This document shows, piece by piece, positions 44,856 to 57,014 of a stretch of DNA of 64,000 nt. The notes beneath the pieces are model-generated. The model made no database searches, was not told the origin of the DNA, and saw only the letters and a list, made by a program, of their open reading frames with translations. The stretch's first letter is position 1. Each line of letters starts with the position of its first letter. Source of the DNA: Saccoglossus kowalevskii. Taxonomy: Eukaryota > Hemichordata > Enteropneusta > Harrimaniidae. Both the position numbers and the translations under genes were made by a program. The stretch lies in assembly GCF_000003605.2 (NCBI RefSeq), contig NW_003118071.1:1-64000 (forward strand). Reading direction: 5' to 3'.

Positions 44856-45126
44856 CTGGTCACGAAATTTGACCTTTCGTTTCGACCTCTCGGTGCACTG
44901 TATGGACATGATTACGATCCATAATAAGTGTCATAAGTTTCATCGACACAGTGACATTTCAATTGCCAGGTTATTTTTATTTTTAAAATGATAGCATGTT
45001 CCGATTTACTTGCATATCATCCACCTGCCTAAAGTAAATTTCCCAACCCTGGACGAGTACCAATCATGAGTGTCAATAATGTAATTATCAAACAAGGAAT
45101 TGTTCGGTGAAGCACCTAAATAAAAA

Positions 45127-45200
45127 AGGCACCACTGAGATTCAAACTCAGGATCTCCTGTTTACTAGACTGGCGCTTTTACCAACTAAGCCATGGCGCC
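45127..45200 (-). pseudogene. tRNA-Thr copy with C56U
   Basis: Partner of 6283, with the same position-29 mismatch. Confidence 0.75.
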
Positions 45201-45458
45201 CTGGTCACGAACTTTGACCTTTCGTTTCGAAATCTCGGTACACTGTATGGACATTATTACGATCCATAATAAGTGTCATAAGTTTCATCGACACAGTGAT
45301 ATTTCAATTTCCAGGTTATTTTTATTTTTAAAATGATAGCATGTTCCGATTTACTTGCATATCATCCACCAGCCTAAAGAGAATTTCCCAACCCTGGACG
45401 AGTACAAATAATGTAATTATCAAACAAGGAATTGTTCGGTGAAGCACCTAAATAAAAA

Positions 45459-45532
45459 AGGCAACACTGAAATTCGAACTCAGGATCTCCTGTTTACTAG
45501 ACAGGCGCTTTAACCAACTAACCCATGGCGCC
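45459..45532 (-). pseudogene. Decayed tRNA-Thr copy, acceptor and D stem
   Basis: Partner of 6615 but with GGCGCC 5' strand; UGUUGCC 3' strand still mispairs. Confidence 0.7.
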
Positions 45533-45790
45533 CTGGTCACGAAATTTGACCTTTCGTTTCGACCTCTCGGTGCACTGTATGGACATGATTACGATCCATA
45601 ATTAGTGTCATAAGTTTCATCGACACAGTGACATTTCAATTGCCAGGTTATTTTTATTTTTAAAATGATATCATGTTCCGATTTACTTGCATATCATCCA
45701 CCAGCCTAAAGAGAATTTCCCAACCCTGGACGAGTACAAATAATGTAATTATCAAACAAGGAATTGTTCGGTGAAGCACCTAAATAAAAA

Positions 45791-45864
45791 AGGCACCACT
45801 GAGATTCGAACTCAGGATCTCCTGTTTACTAGACAGGCGCTTTAACCAACTAAGCCATGGCGCC
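45791..45864 (-). tRNA. tRNA-Thr-AGT: tRNA-Thr(AGU)
   Basis: Sound, GGCGCC; partner of 29789. Confidence 0.88.
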
Positions 45865-46101
45865 CTGGTCACAAATTTTGACCTTTCTTTTCTACCTCTC
45901 GGTACACTGTGTGGACATTATTACGATCCATATTAAGTGTCATACGTTTCATCGACACAGTGATATTTCAATTGCCAGGTTATTTTTATTTTTAAAATGA
46001 TAGCATGTTCCGATTTATTTGCATATCATCCACCAGCCTAAAGAGAATTTCCCAACCCTGGACGAGTACCAATCATGAGTGTCAATAATGTAATTATCAA
46101 A

Positions 46102-46119
46102 CAACTAAGCCATGGCGCC
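46102..46119 (-). pseudogene. 18-nt tRNA remnant
   Basis: Partner of 30100 at offset 16,002. Confidence 0.75.
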
Positions 46120-46377
46120 CTGGTCACGAATTTTGACCTTTCGTTTCTACCTCTCGGTACACTGTGTGGATATTATTACGATCCATATTAAGTGTCATAC
46201 GTTTCATCGACACAGTGATATTCCAATTTCCAGGTAATTTTTATTTTTATAATGATAGCATGTTCCGATTTACTTGCATATCATCCACCATCCTGAAGAG
46301 AATTTCCCAACCCTGGACGAGTACAAATAATGTAATTATCAAACAAGTAATTGTTCGGTGAAGCACCTAAATAAAAA

Positions 46378-46451
46378 AGGCACCACTGAGATTCGAACTC
46401 TGGATCTCCTGTTTACTAGACAGGCGCTTTAACCAACTAAGCCATGGCACC
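46378..46451 (-). tRNA. tRNA-Thr(AGU), A50-A64 mismatch
   Basis: Partner of 30376. Confidence 0.73.
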
Positions 46452-46722
46452 CTGGTCACGAATTTTGACCTTTCGTTTCTACCTCTCGGTACACTGTGTG
46501 GACATTATTACGATCCATATTAAGTGTCATACGTTTCATCGACACAGTGATATTTCAATTGCCAGGTTATTTTTATTTCTAAAATGATAGCAGGTTCCGA
46601 TTTATTTGCATATCATCCACCAGCCTAAAGAGAATTTCCCAACCCTGGACGAGTACCAATCATGAGTGTCAATAATGTAATTATCAAACAAGGAATTGTT
46701 CGGTGAAGCACCTAAATAAAAA

Positions 46723-46796
46723 AGGCACCACTGAGATTCGAACCCAGGATCTCCTGTTTACTAGACAGGCGCTTTAACCAACTAAGCCATGGCGCC
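46723..46796 (-). tRNA. tRNA-Thr-AGT: tRNA-Thr(AGU) with G52
   Basis: The only copy noticed with the usual G52, here pairing with U62 as a wobble; GGCGCC. Confidence 0.82.
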
Positions 46797-47067
46797 CTGG
46801 TCATTTCCTTTGACCTTTCGTTTCGACCTCTCGGTACACTGTATGGACATTATTACGATCCATATTAAGTGTCATACGTTTCATCGACACAGTGATATTC
46901 CAATTTCCAGGTAATTTTTATTTTTATAATGATAGCATGTTCCGATTTACTTGCATATCATCCACCAGCCTAAGGAGAATTTCCCAACACTGGACGACTA
47001 CCAATCATGAGTGTCAATAATGTAATTATCAAACAAGGAATTGTTCGGTGAAGCACCTAAATAAAAA

Positions 47068-47123
47068 ATTCACCACTGAGATTCGAAATAGACAGGCGCT
47101 TTAATCAACTAAGCCATGGCGCC
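47068..47123 (-). pseudogene. tRNA-Thr copy with 18-nt deletion
   Basis: UGGUGAA end subtype; partner of 8573. Confidence 0.85.
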
Positions 47124-47395
47124 TTGGTCACGAACTTTAACCTTTCGTTTCGACCTCTCGGTACACTGTGTGGACATTATTACGATCCATAATAAGTGTC
47201 ATAAGTTTCATCGACACAGTGATATTTCAATTTCCAAGCTATTTTTATTTTTAAAATGATAGCATGTTCCGATTTACTTGCATAACATCCACCAGCATAA
47301 GGAGAATTTCCCAACACTGGACGACTACCAATCATGAGTGTCAATAATGTAATTATCAAACAAGGAATTGTTCGGTGAAGCACCTAAATAAAAAA

Positions 47396-47469
47396 AGGCT
47401 CCACTGAGATTCGAACTCAGGATCTCCTGTTTACTAGACAGGCGCTTTAACCAACTAAGCCATGGCACC
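47396..47469 (-). tRNA. tRNA-Thr(AGU), acceptor mismatch
   Basis: 3' strand UGGAGCC puts A69 against G4; T run of seven; GGUGCC. Confidence 0.75.
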
Positions 47470-47739
47470 CTGGTCACAACTTTGACCTTTCGTTTCTAAC
47501 TCTCGGTACACTGTGTGGACATTATTACGATCCATATTAAGTGTCATACGTTTCATCGACACAGAGATATTCAAATTTCCAGGTAATTTTTATTTTTATA
47601 ATGATAGCATGTTCCGATTTACTTGCATATCATCCACCAGCCTGAGGAGAATTTTCTGACACTGGACGAGCACCAATCATGAGTGTCAATAATGTAATTA
47701 TCAAACAAGGAATTGTTCGGTGAAGCACCTAAATAAAAA

Positions 47740-47813
47740 AGGCACCACTGAGATTCGAACTCAGGATCTCCTGTTTACTAGACAGGCGCTTTAACCAACT
47801 AAGCCATGGCACC
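47740..47813 (-). tRNA. tRNA-Thr-AGT: tRNA-Thr(AGU)
   Basis: Sound, GGUGCC. Confidence 0.88.
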
Positions 47814-48050
47814 CTGGTCACGAACTTTGACCTTTCGTTTCTAACTCTCGGTGCACTGTATGAACATGATTACGATCCATAATAAGTGTCATAAGTTTCA
47901 TCGACACAGTGATATTTCAATTTCCAAGCTATTTTTATTTTTAAAATGATAGCATGTTCCGATTTACTTGCATATCATCCACCAGCCTAAGGAGAATTTC
48001 CCAACCCCGGACGAGTACCAATCATGAGTGTCAATAATGTAATTATCAAA

Positions 48051-48068
48051 CAACTAAGCCATGGCGCC
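48051..48068 (-). pseudogene. 18-nt tRNA remnant
   Basis: Partner of 9557 and of 3950. Confidence 0.75.
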
Positions 48069-48326
48069 CTGGTCACGAATTTTGACCTTTCGTTTCTACC
48101 TCTCGCTACATTCTGTGGATATTATTACGATCCATATTAAGTGTCATACGTTTCATCGACACAGTGATATTCCAATTTCCAGGTAATTTTTATTTTTATA
48201 ATGACAGCATGTTCCGATTTACTTGCATATCATTCACCAGCCTGAAGAGAATTTCCCAACCCAGGACGAGTACAAATAATGTAATTATCAAACAAGGAAT
48301 TGTTCGGTGAAGCACCTAAATAAAAA

Positions 48327-48400
48327 AGGCACCACTGAGATTCGAACTCAGGATCTCCTGTTTACTAGACAGGCGCTTTAACCAACAAAGCCATGGCGCC
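48327..48400 (-). tRNA. tRNA-Thr(AGU), A14U
   Basis: Partner of 9833. Confidence 0.75.
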
Positions 48401-48671
48401 CTGGTCACATCCTTTGACCTTTCGTTTCGACCTCTCGGTGCACTGTATGGACATGATTACGATCCATAATAAGTGTCATAAGTTTCATCGACACAGTGAT
48501 ATTTCAATTTCCAAGCTATTTTTATTTTTAAAATGATAGCATGTTCCGATTTACTTGCATATCATCCACCAGCCTGAGGAGAATTTCCCAACACTGGACG
48601 ACTACCAATCATGATTGTCAATAATGTAATTATCAAACAAGGAATTGTTCGGTGAAGCACCTAAATAAAAA

Positions 48672-48745
48672 AGGCACCACTGAGATTCGAACTCAGGATC
48701 TCCTGTTTACTTGACAGGCGCTTTAACCAACTAAGCCATGGCGCC
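48672..48745 (-). pseudogene. tRNA-Thr copy with U33A
   Basis: Only U33 is lost (loop CAAGUAA); all stems pair. Related to 11213. Confidence 0.74.
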
Positions 48746-49003
48746 CTGGTCACGAATTTTGACCTTTCGTTTCTACCTCTCGATACACTGTGTGGATATT
48801 ATTACGATCCATATTAAGTGTCATACGTTTCATCGACACAGCGATATTCCAATTTCCAGGTAATTTTTATTTTTATAATGATAGCATGTTCCGATTTACT
48901 TGCATATCATCCACCAGCCTGAAGAGAATTTCCCAACCCTGGACGAGTACAAATAATGTAATTATCAAACAAGGAATTGGTCGGTGAAGTACCTAAATAA
49001 AAA

Positions 49004-49077
49004 AGGCACCACTGAGATTCGAACTCAGGATCTCCTGTTTACTAGACAGGCGCTTTAACCAACTAAGCCATGGCGCC
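49004..49077 (-). tRNA. tRNA-Thr-AGT: tRNA-Thr(AGU)
   Basis: Sound, GGCGCC; partner of 11545. Confidence 0.88.
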
Positions 49078-49348
49078 CTGGTCACGGATTGTGACCTTTC
49101 GTTTCTACCTCTCGGTACACTGTGTGGACATTATTACGATCCATATTAAGTGTCATACGTTTCATCGACACAGTGATATTTCAATTTTCAGGTTATTTTT
49201 ATTTTTAAAATGATAGCATGTTCCGATTTATTTGCATATCATCCACCAGCCTAAAGATAATTTCCCAACCCTGGACGAGTACCAATCATGAGTGTCAATA
49301 ATGTAATTATCAAACAAGGAATTGTTCGGTGAAGCACCTAAATAAAAA

Positions 49349-49404
49349 AGGCACCACTGAGATTCGAAATAGACAAGCGCTTTAATCAACTCAGCCATGG
49401 CGCC
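49349..49404 (-). pseudogene. tRNA-Thr copy with 18-nt deletion
   Basis: Has an extra change at position 27 (CUUGU); partner at 56959. Confidence 0.84.
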
Positions 49405-49724
49405 CTAGTCACGAACTTTGACCTTTCGTTTCGACCTCTCGGTACACTGTGTGGACATTATTACGATCCATAATAAGTGTCATAAGTTTCATCGACACAG
49501 TGATATTTCAATTTCCAAGCTATTTTTATTTTTAAAATGATAGCATGTTCCGATTTACTTGCATATCAACCCTGGACGAGTACCAATCATGAGTGTCAAT
49601 AATATAATTATCAAACAAGGAATTGTTCGGTGAAGCACCTAAATAAAAATAGGCACCACTGAGAGTCGAACTCAGGATCTCCTGTTTATTAGACAGGCGC
49701 TTTAACCAACTAAGCCATGGCGCC
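49350..49724. repeat. Block with 26-bp spacer deletion, duplicated at 56960-57334
   Basis: The spacer between an 18-nt-deleted copy and an AAU copy lacks 26 bp (join at 49568). The same join and the same two flanking copies occur at an offset of 7,610. Confidence 0.85.
49651..49724 (-). tRNA. Thr-type tRNA with Ile anticodon AAU
   Basis: AAU on the GGCGCC acceptor form, preceded by the spacer with the 26-bp deletion. Confidence 0.8.
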
Positions 49725-49995
49725 CTGGTCACGAACTTTAACCTTTCGTTTCTACCTCTCGGTACACTGTGTGGACATTATTACGATCCATAATAAGTGT
49801 CATAAGTTTCATCGACACAGTGATATTTCAATTTCCAAGCTATTTTTATTTTTAAAATGATAGCATGTTCCGATTTACTTGCATATCATCCACCAGCCTA
49901 AGGAGAATTTCCCAACACTGGACGACTACCAATCATGAGTGTCAATAATGTAATTATCAAACAAGGAATTGTTCGGTGAAGCACCTAAATAAAAA

Positions 49996-50069
49996 AGGCA
50001 CCACTGAGATTCGAACTCAGGATCTCCTGTTTACTAGACAGGCGCTTTAACCAACTAAGCCATGGCGCC
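49996..50069 (-). tRNA. tRNA-Thr-AGT: tRNA-Thr(AGU)
   Basis: Sound, GGCGCC. Confidence 0.88.
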
Positions 50070-50328
50070 CTGGTCACGAATTTTGACCTTTCGTTTCGAC
50101 CTCTCGGTACACTGTGTGGACATTATTACGATCCATAATAAGTGTCATAAGTTTCATCGACACAGTGATATTTCAATTTCCAAGCTATTTTAATTTTTAA
50201 AATGATAGCATGTTCCGATTTACTTGCATATCATCCACCAGCCTAAAGAGAATTTCCCAACCCTGGACGAGTACAAATAATGTAATTATCAAACAAAGAA
50301 TTGTTCGGTGAAGCACCTAAATAAAAAT

Positions 50329-50402
50329 AGGCACCACTGAGAGTCGAACTCAGGATCTCCTGTTTACAAGACAGGCGCTTTAACCAACTAAGCCATGACG
50401 CC
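50329..50402 (-). tRNA. tRNA-Thr(UGU) variant
   Basis: Partner of 31743, with GGCGUC acceptor strand. Confidence 0.72.
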
Positions 50403-50639
50403 CTGGTCACGAATTTTGACCTTTCGTGTCTACCTCTCGGTACACTGTGTGGACATTATTACGATCCATATTAAGTGTCATACGTTTCATCGACACAGTG
50501 ATATTTCAATTGCCAGGTTATTTTTATTTTTAAAATGATAGCATGTTTCGATTTATTTGCATATCATCCACTAGCCTAAAGAGAATTTCCCAACCCTGGA
50601 CGAGTACCAATCATGAGTGCCAATAATGTAATTATCAAA

Positions 50640-50657
50640 CAACTAAGCCATGGCGCC
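50640..50657 (-). pseudogene. 18-nt tRNA remnant
   Basis: Partner of 32054. Confidence 0.75.
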
Positions 50658-50928
50658 CTGGTCACGAATTTTGACCTTTCGTTTCTACCTCTCGGTACAC
50701 TGTGTGGATATTATTACGATCCATATTAAGTGTCATACGTTTCATCGACACAGTGATATTCCAATTTCCAGGTAATTTTTATTTTTATAATGATAGCATG
50801 TTCCGATTTACTTGCATATCATCCACCAGCCTAAGGAGAATTTCCCAACACTGGACGACTACCAATCATGAGTGTCAATAATGTAATTATCAAACAAGGA
50901 ATTGTTCGGTGAAGCACCTAAATAAAAA

Positions 50929-51002
50929 AGGCACCACTGAGATTCGAACTCAGGATCTCCTGTTTACTAGACAGGCGCTTTAACCAACTAAGCCATGGCA
51001 CC
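50929..51002 (-). tRNA. tRNA-Thr-AGT: tRNA-Thr(AGU)
   Basis: Sound, GGUGCC. Confidence 0.88.
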
Positions 51003-51273
51003 CTGGTCACGAACTTTGACCTTTCGTTTCTAACTCTCGGTACACTGTGTGGACATTATTACGATCCATATTAAGTGTCATACGTTTCATCGACCCAGAG
51101 ATATTCAAATTTCCAGGTAATTTTTATTTTTATAATGATAGCATGTTCCGATTTACTTGCATATCATCCACCAGCCTGAGGAGAATTTTCTGACACTGGA
51201 CGAGCACCAATCATGAGTGTCAATAATGTAATTATCAAACAAGGAATTGTTCGGTGAAGCACCTAAATAAAAA

Positions 51274-51347
51274 AGGCACCACTGAGATTCGAACTCAGGA
51301 TCTCCTGTTTACTAGACAGGCGCTTTAACCAACTAAGCCATGGCACC
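51274..51347 (-). tRNA. tRNA-Thr-AGT: tRNA-Thr(AGU)
   Basis: Sound, GGUGCC. Confidence 0.88.
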
Positions 51348-51606
51348 CTGGTCACGAACTTTGACCTTTCGTTTCTAACTCTCGGTGCACTGTATGAACA
51401 TGATTACGATCCATAATAAGTGTCATAAGTTTCATCGACACAGTGATATTTCAATTTCCAAGCTATTTTTATTTTTAAAATGATAGCATGTTCCGATTTA
51501 CTTGCATATCATCCACCAGCCTAAAGAGAATTTCCCAACCCTGGACGAGTACAAATAATGTAATTATCAAACAAAGAATTGTTCGGTGAAGCACCTAAAT
51601 AAAAAT

Positions 51607-51680
51607 AGGCACCACTGAGAGCCGAACTCAGGATCTCCTGTTTACTAGACAGGCGCTTTAACCAACTAAGCCATGGCACC
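51607..51680 (-). tRNA. tRNA-Thr(AGU), A58G
   Basis: T loop UUCGGCU loses A58; T-A-T5 terminator. Confidence 0.72.
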
Positions 51681-51951
51681 CTGGTCACGAACTTTGACCT
51701 TTCGTTTCTAACTCTCGGTACACTGTGTGGACATTATTACGATCCATATTAAGTGTCATACGTTTCATCAACACAGAGATATTCAAATTTCCAGGTAATT
51801 TTTATTTTTATAATGATAGCATGTTCCGATTTACTTGCATATCATCCACCAGCCTGAGGAGAATTTTCTGACACTGGACGAGCACCAATCATGAGTGTCA
51901 ATAATGTAATTATCAAACAAGGAATTGTTCGGTGAAGCACCTAAATAAAAA

Positions 51952-52025
51952 AGGCACCACTGAGATTCGAACTCAGGATCTCCTGTTTACTAGACAGGCG
52001 CTTTAACCAACTAAGCCATGGCACC
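51952..52025 (-). tRNA. tRNA-Thr-AGT: tRNA-Thr(AGU)
   Basis: Sound, GGUGCC. Confidence 0.88.
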
Positions 52026-52262
52026 CTGGTCACGAACTTTGACCTTTCGTTTCTAACTCTCGGTGCACTGTATGAACATGATTACGATCCATAATAAGTG
52101 TCATAAGTTTCATCGACACAGTGATATTTCAATTTCCAAGCTATTTTTATTTTTAAAATGATAGCATGTTCCGATTTACTTGCATATCATCCACCAGCCT
52201 AAAGAGAATTTCCCAACCCTGGACGAGTACCAATCATGAGTGTCAATAATGTAATTATCAAA

Positions 52263-52280
52263 CAACTAAGCCATGGCGCC
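52263..52280 (-). pseudogene. 18-nt tRNA remnant
   Basis: Same CAA-CAA join; followed by a UGGUGAA deleted copy as at 8284. Confidence 0.75.
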
Positions 52281-52551
52281 CTGGTCACGAATTTTGACCT
52301 TTCGTTTCTACCTCTCGGTACACTGTGTGGATATTATTACGATCCATATTAAGTGTCATACGTTTCATCGACACAGTGATATTCCAATTTCCAGGTAATT
52401 TTTATTTTTATAATGATAGCATGTTCCGATTTACTTGCATATCATCCACCAGCCTAAGGAGAATTTCCCAACACTGGACGACTACCAATCATGAGTGTCA
52501 ATAATGTAATTATCAAACAAGGAATTGTTCGGTGAAGCACCTAAATAAAAA

Positions 52552-52607
52552 ATTCACCACTGAGATTCGAAATAGACAGGCGCTTTAATCAACTAAGCCA
52601 TGGCGCC
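52552..52607 (-). pseudogene. tRNA-Thr copy with 18-nt deletion
   Basis: UGGUGAA end subtype. Confidence 0.85.
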
Positions 52608-52878
52608 TTGGTCACGAACTTTAACCTTTCGTTTCGACCTCTCGGTACACTGTGTGGACATTATTACGATCCATAATAAGTGTCATAAGTTTCATCGACA
52701 CAGTGATATTTCAATTTCCAAGCTATTTTTATTTTTCAAATGATAGCATGTTCCGATTTACTTGCATATCATCCACCAGCCTAAGGAGAATTTCCCAACA
52801 CTGGACGACTACCAATCATGAGTGTCAATAATGTAATTATCAAACAAGGAATTGTTCGGTGAAGCACCTAAATAAAAA

Positions 52879-52952
52879 AGGCACCACTGAGATTCGAACT
52901 CAGGATCTCCTGTTTACTAGACAGGCGCTTTAACCAACTAACCCATGGCGCC
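52879..52952 (-). tRNA. tRNA-Thr(AGU), C11G
   Basis: G11-G24 mismatch in the D stem; otherwise sound, GGCGCC. Confidence 0.72.
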
Positions 52953-53223
52953 CTGGTCACGAACTTTGACCTTTCGTTTCGACCTCTCGGTGCACTGTAT
53001 GGACATGATTACGATCCATAATTAGTGTCATAAGTTTCATCGACACAGTGACATTTCAATTGCCAGGTTATTTTTATTTTTAAAATGATATCATGTTCCG
53101 ATTTACTTGCATATCATCCACCAGCCTAAAGAGAATTTCCCAACCCTGGACGAGTACCAATCATGAGTGTCAATAATGTAATTATCAAACAAGGAATTGT
53201 TCGGTGAAGCACCTAAATAAAAA

Positions 53224-53297
53224 AGGCACCACTGAAATTCGAACTCAGGATCTCCTGTTTACTTGACTGGCGCTTTAACCAACTAAGCCATGGCGCC
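53224..53297 (-). pseudogene. tRNA-Thr copy with U33A
   Basis: Partner of 31067. Confidence 0.75.
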
Positions 53298-53568
53298 CTG
53301 GTGTCATACTTTGACCTTTCGTTTCGACCTCTCGGTACACTGTGTGGATATTATTACGATCAATATTAAGTGTCATAAGTTTCGACGACACAGTGATACT
53401 CAAATTTCCAGGTAATTTTTATTTTTATAATGATAGCATGTTCCGATTTATATGCATATCATCCACCAGCGTGAGGAGAATTTCCTAACACTGGACGAGT
53501 ACCAATCAATAATGTCAATAATGTAATTATCAAACAAGGAATTGTTCGGTGAAGCACCTAAATATAAA

Positions 53569-53642
53569 AGGCACCACTGAGATTCGAACTCAGGATCTCC
53601 TGTTTACTAGACAGGCGCTTTAACCAACTAAGCCATGGCGCC
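53569..53642 (-). tRNA. tRNA-Thr-AGT: tRNA-Thr(AGU)
   Basis: Sound, GGCGCC; T run of four. Confidence 0.84.
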
Positions 53643-53913
53643 CTGGTCACGAATTTTCACCTTTCGTTTCGACCTCTCGGTGCACTGTATGGACATGATT
53701 ACGATCCATAATTAGTGTCATAAGTTTCATCGACACAGTGACATTTCAATTGCCAGGTTATTTTTATTTTTAAAATGATATCATGTTCCGATTTACTTGC
53801 ATATCATCCACCAGCCTAAAGAGAATTTCCCAACCCTGGACGAGTACCAATCATGAGTGTCAATAATGTAATTATCAAACAAGGAATTGTTCGGTGAAGC
53901 ACCTAAATAAAAA

Positions 53914-53987
53914 AGGCACCACTGAAATTCGAACTCAGGATCTCCTGTTTGCTAGACAGGCGCTTTAACCAACTAAGCCATGGCACC
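53914..53987 (-). tRNA. Thr-type tRNA with Ala anticodon AGC
   Basis: U36 to C gives loop CUAGCAA; G53-U61 wobble. The acceptor lacks a G3-U70 pair (3-70 is U-G), so AlaRS would not be expected to take it. Only copy of this kind. Confidence 0.75.
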
Positions 53988-54259
53988 CTAGTCACGAACT
54001 TTGACCTTTCGTTTCGACCTCTCGGTGCACTGCATGGACATTATTACGATCCATAATAAGTGTCATAAGTTTCATCGACACAGTGATATTTCAATTTCCA
54101 GGCTATTTTTTATTTTAAAATGATAGCATGTTCCAATTTACTTGCATATCATCCACCAGCCTAAGGAGAATTTCCCAACCCTGGGCGAGTACCAATCATG
54201 AGTGTCAATAATGTAATTATCAAACAAGGAATTGTTCGGTGAAGCACCTAAATAAAAAT

Positions 54260-54333
54260 AGGCACCACTGAGAGTCGAACTCAGGATCTCCTGTTTACTA
54301 GAGAGGCGCTTTAACCAACTAAGCCATGGCACC
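54260..54333 (-). tRNA. tRNA-Thr(AGU), C30-C40 mismatch
   Basis: One anticodon-stem pair broken; T-A-T5; GGUGCC. Confidence 0.72.
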
Positions 54334-54592
54334 CTAGTCACGAACTTTGACCTTTCGTTTCGACCTCTCAGTACACTGCATGAACATTATTACGATCCAT
54401 ATTAAGTGTCATAAATTTCATCGACACAGTGATATTTCAATTTCCAGGTTATTTTTATTTTTAAAATGATAGCATGTTCCGATTTACTTGCATATCATCC
54501 ACCAGCCTAAAGAGAATTTCCCAACCCTGGACGAGTACAAATAATGTAATTATCAAACAAGGAATTGTTCGGTGAAGCACCTAAATAAATAT

Positions 54593-54666
54593 AGGCACCA
54601 CTGAGAGTCGAACTCAGGATCTCCTGTTTACTAGACAGGCGCTTTAACCAACTAAGCCATGGCACC
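54593..54666 (-). tRNA. tRNA-Thr(AGU) without a T4 terminator
   Basis: As 27741-27814 at offset 26,852. Confidence 0.8.
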
Positions 54667-54937
54667 CTCGTCACGAACTTTGACCTTTCGTTTCGACCTC
54701 TCGGTGCACTGCATGGACATTATTACGATCCATAATAAGTGTCATAAGTTTCATCAACACAGTGATATTTCAATTTCCTGGCTATTTTTATTTTTAAAAT
54801 GATAGCATGTTCCGATTTACTTGCATATCATCTACCAGCCTAAGGAGAATTTCCCAACCCTGGGCGAGTATCAATCATGAGTGTAAATAATGTAATTATC
54901 AAACAAGGAATTGTTCGGTGAAGCACCTAAATAAAAA

Positions 54938-55011
54938 AGGCACCACTGAGATTCGAACTCAGGATCTCCTGTTTACTAGACAGGCGCTTTAACCAACTAA
55001 GCCATGGCACC
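54938..55011 (-). tRNA. tRNA-Thr-AGT: tRNA-Thr(AGU)
   Basis: Sound, GGUGCC; marks the return to a normal T6 run after the T-A-T block. Confidence 0.88.
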
Positions 55012-55269
55012 CTGGTCACGAACTTTGTCCTTTCGTTTCTAACTCTCGGTACACTGTGTGGACATTATTACGATCCATATTAAGTATCATACGTTTCATC
55101 GACACAGAGATATTCTAATTTCCAGGTAATTTTTATTTTTATAATGATAGCATGTTCCGATTTACTTGCATATCATCCACCAGTGTGAAGAGAATTTCCC
55201 AACCCTGGACGAGTACAAATAATGTAATTATCAAACAAGGAATTGTTCGATGAAGCACCTAAATAAAAA

Positions 55270-55343
55270 AGGCACCACTGAGATTCGAACTCAGGATCTC
55301 TTGTTTACTAGACAGGCGCTTTAACCAACTAAGCCATGGCACC
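55270..55343 (-). tRNA. tRNA-Thr(AGU), C28-A42 mismatch
   Basis: One anticodon-stem mismatch; GGUGCC. Confidence 0.73.
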
Positions 55344-55614
55344 CTGGCCACGAACTTTGACCTTTCGTTTCTAACTCTCGGTGCACTGTATGGACATGAT
55401 TACGATCCATAATAAGTGTCATAAGTTTCATCGACACAGTGATATTTCAATTTCCAAGCTATTTTTATTTTTAAAATGATAGCATTTTCAGATTTACTTG
55501 CATATCATCCACCAGCCTAAGGAGAATTTCCCAACCCTGGACGAGTACCAATCATGAGTGTCAATAATGTAATTATCAAACAAGGAATTGTTCGGTGAAG
55601 CACCTAAATAAAAA

Positions 55615-55688
55615 AGGCACCACTGAGATTCGAACTCAGGATCTCCTGTTTACTAGACAGGCGCTTTAACCAACTAAGCCATGGCACC
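55615..55688 (-). tRNA. tRNA-Thr-AGT: tRNA-Thr(AGU)
   Basis: Sound, GGUGCC. Confidence 0.88.
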
Positions 55689-55959
55689 CTGGTAACGAAA
55701 TTTGACCTTTCGTTTCTACCTCTCGGTACACTGTGTGGACATTATTACGATCCATATTAAGTGTCATATGTTTCATCGACACAGTGATATTTCAATTGCC
55801 AGGTTATTTTTATTTTTAAAATGATAGCATGTTCCGATTTATTTGCATATCATCCACCAGCCTAAAGAGAATTTCCCAACCCTGGACGGGTACCAATCAT
55901 GAGTGTCAATAATGTAATTATCAAACAAGGAATTGTTCGGTGAAGCACCTAAATAAAAA

Positions 55960-56015
55960 AGGCACCACTGAGATTCGAAATAGACAGGCGCTTTAATCAA
56001 CTAAGCCATGGCGCC
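55960..56015 (-). pseudogene. tRNA-Thr copy with 18-nt deletion
   Basis: Common form, in a fragment related to the 1,694-bp repeat. Confidence 0.85.
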
Positions 56016-56286
56016 CTGGTCACGAACTTTGACCTTTCGTTTCGACCTCTCGGAACACTGTATGGACATGATTACGATCCATAATAAGTGTCATAAGTTT
56101 CATCGACACAGTGATATTTCAATTTCCAAGCTATTTTTATTTTTAAAATGATAGCATGTTCTGATTTACTTGCATATCATCCACCAGCCTGAGGAGAATT
56201 TCCCAACACTGGACGACTACCAATCATGAGTGTCAATAATGTAATTATCAAACAAGGAATTGTTCGGTGAAGCACCTAAATAAAAA

Positions 56287-56360
56287 AGGCACCACTGAGT
56301 TTCGAACTCAGGATTTCCTGTTTACTAGACAGGCGCTTTAACCAACTAAGCCATGGCGCC
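56287..56360 (-). tRNA. tRNA-Thr(AGU), T loop UUCGAAA
   Basis: Same T-loop and variable-loop changes as 14933 but GGCGCC acceptor. Confidence 0.78.
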
Positions 56361-56631
56361 CTGGTAACGAATTTTGACCTTACGTTTCTACCTCTCGGTA
56401 CACTGTGTGGACATTATTACGATCCATATTAAGTGTCATACGTTTCATCGACACAGTGATATTTCAATTGCCAGGTTATTTTTATTTTTAAAATGATAGC
56501 ATGTTCCGATTTATTTGCATATCATCCACCAGCCTAAAGAGAATTTCCCAACCCTGGACGGGTACCAATCATGAGTGTCATTAATGTAATTATCAAACAA
56601 GGAATTGTTCGGTGAAGCACCTAAATAAAAA

Positions 56632-56687
56632 AGGCACCACTGAGATTCGAAATAGACAGGCGCTTTAATCAACTAAGCCATGGCGCC
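56632..56687 (-). pseudogene. tRNA-Thr copy with 18-nt deletion
   Basis: Shares the GTCATTAATG spacer mark with 15278. Confidence 0.85.
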
Positions 56688-56958
56688 CTGGTCACGAACT
56701 TTGACCTTTCGTTTCGACCTCTCGGTACACTGTGTGGACATTATTACGATCCATAATAAGTGTCATAAGTTTCATCGACACAGTGATATTTCAATTTCCA
56801 AGCTATTTTTATTTTTAAAACGATAGCATGTTCCGATTTACTTGCATATCATCCACCAGCCTGGGGAGAATTTTCTGACACTGGACGAGTACCAATCATG
56901 AGTGTCAATAATGTAATTATGAAACAAGGAATTGTTCGGTGAAGCACCTAAATAAAAA

Positions 56959-57014
56959 AGGCACCACTGAGATTCGAAATAGACAAGCGCTTTAATCAAC
57001 TCAGCCATGGCGCC
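56959..57014 (-). pseudogene. tRNA-Thr copy with 18-nt deletion
   Basis: Partner of 49349. Confidence 0.84.
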
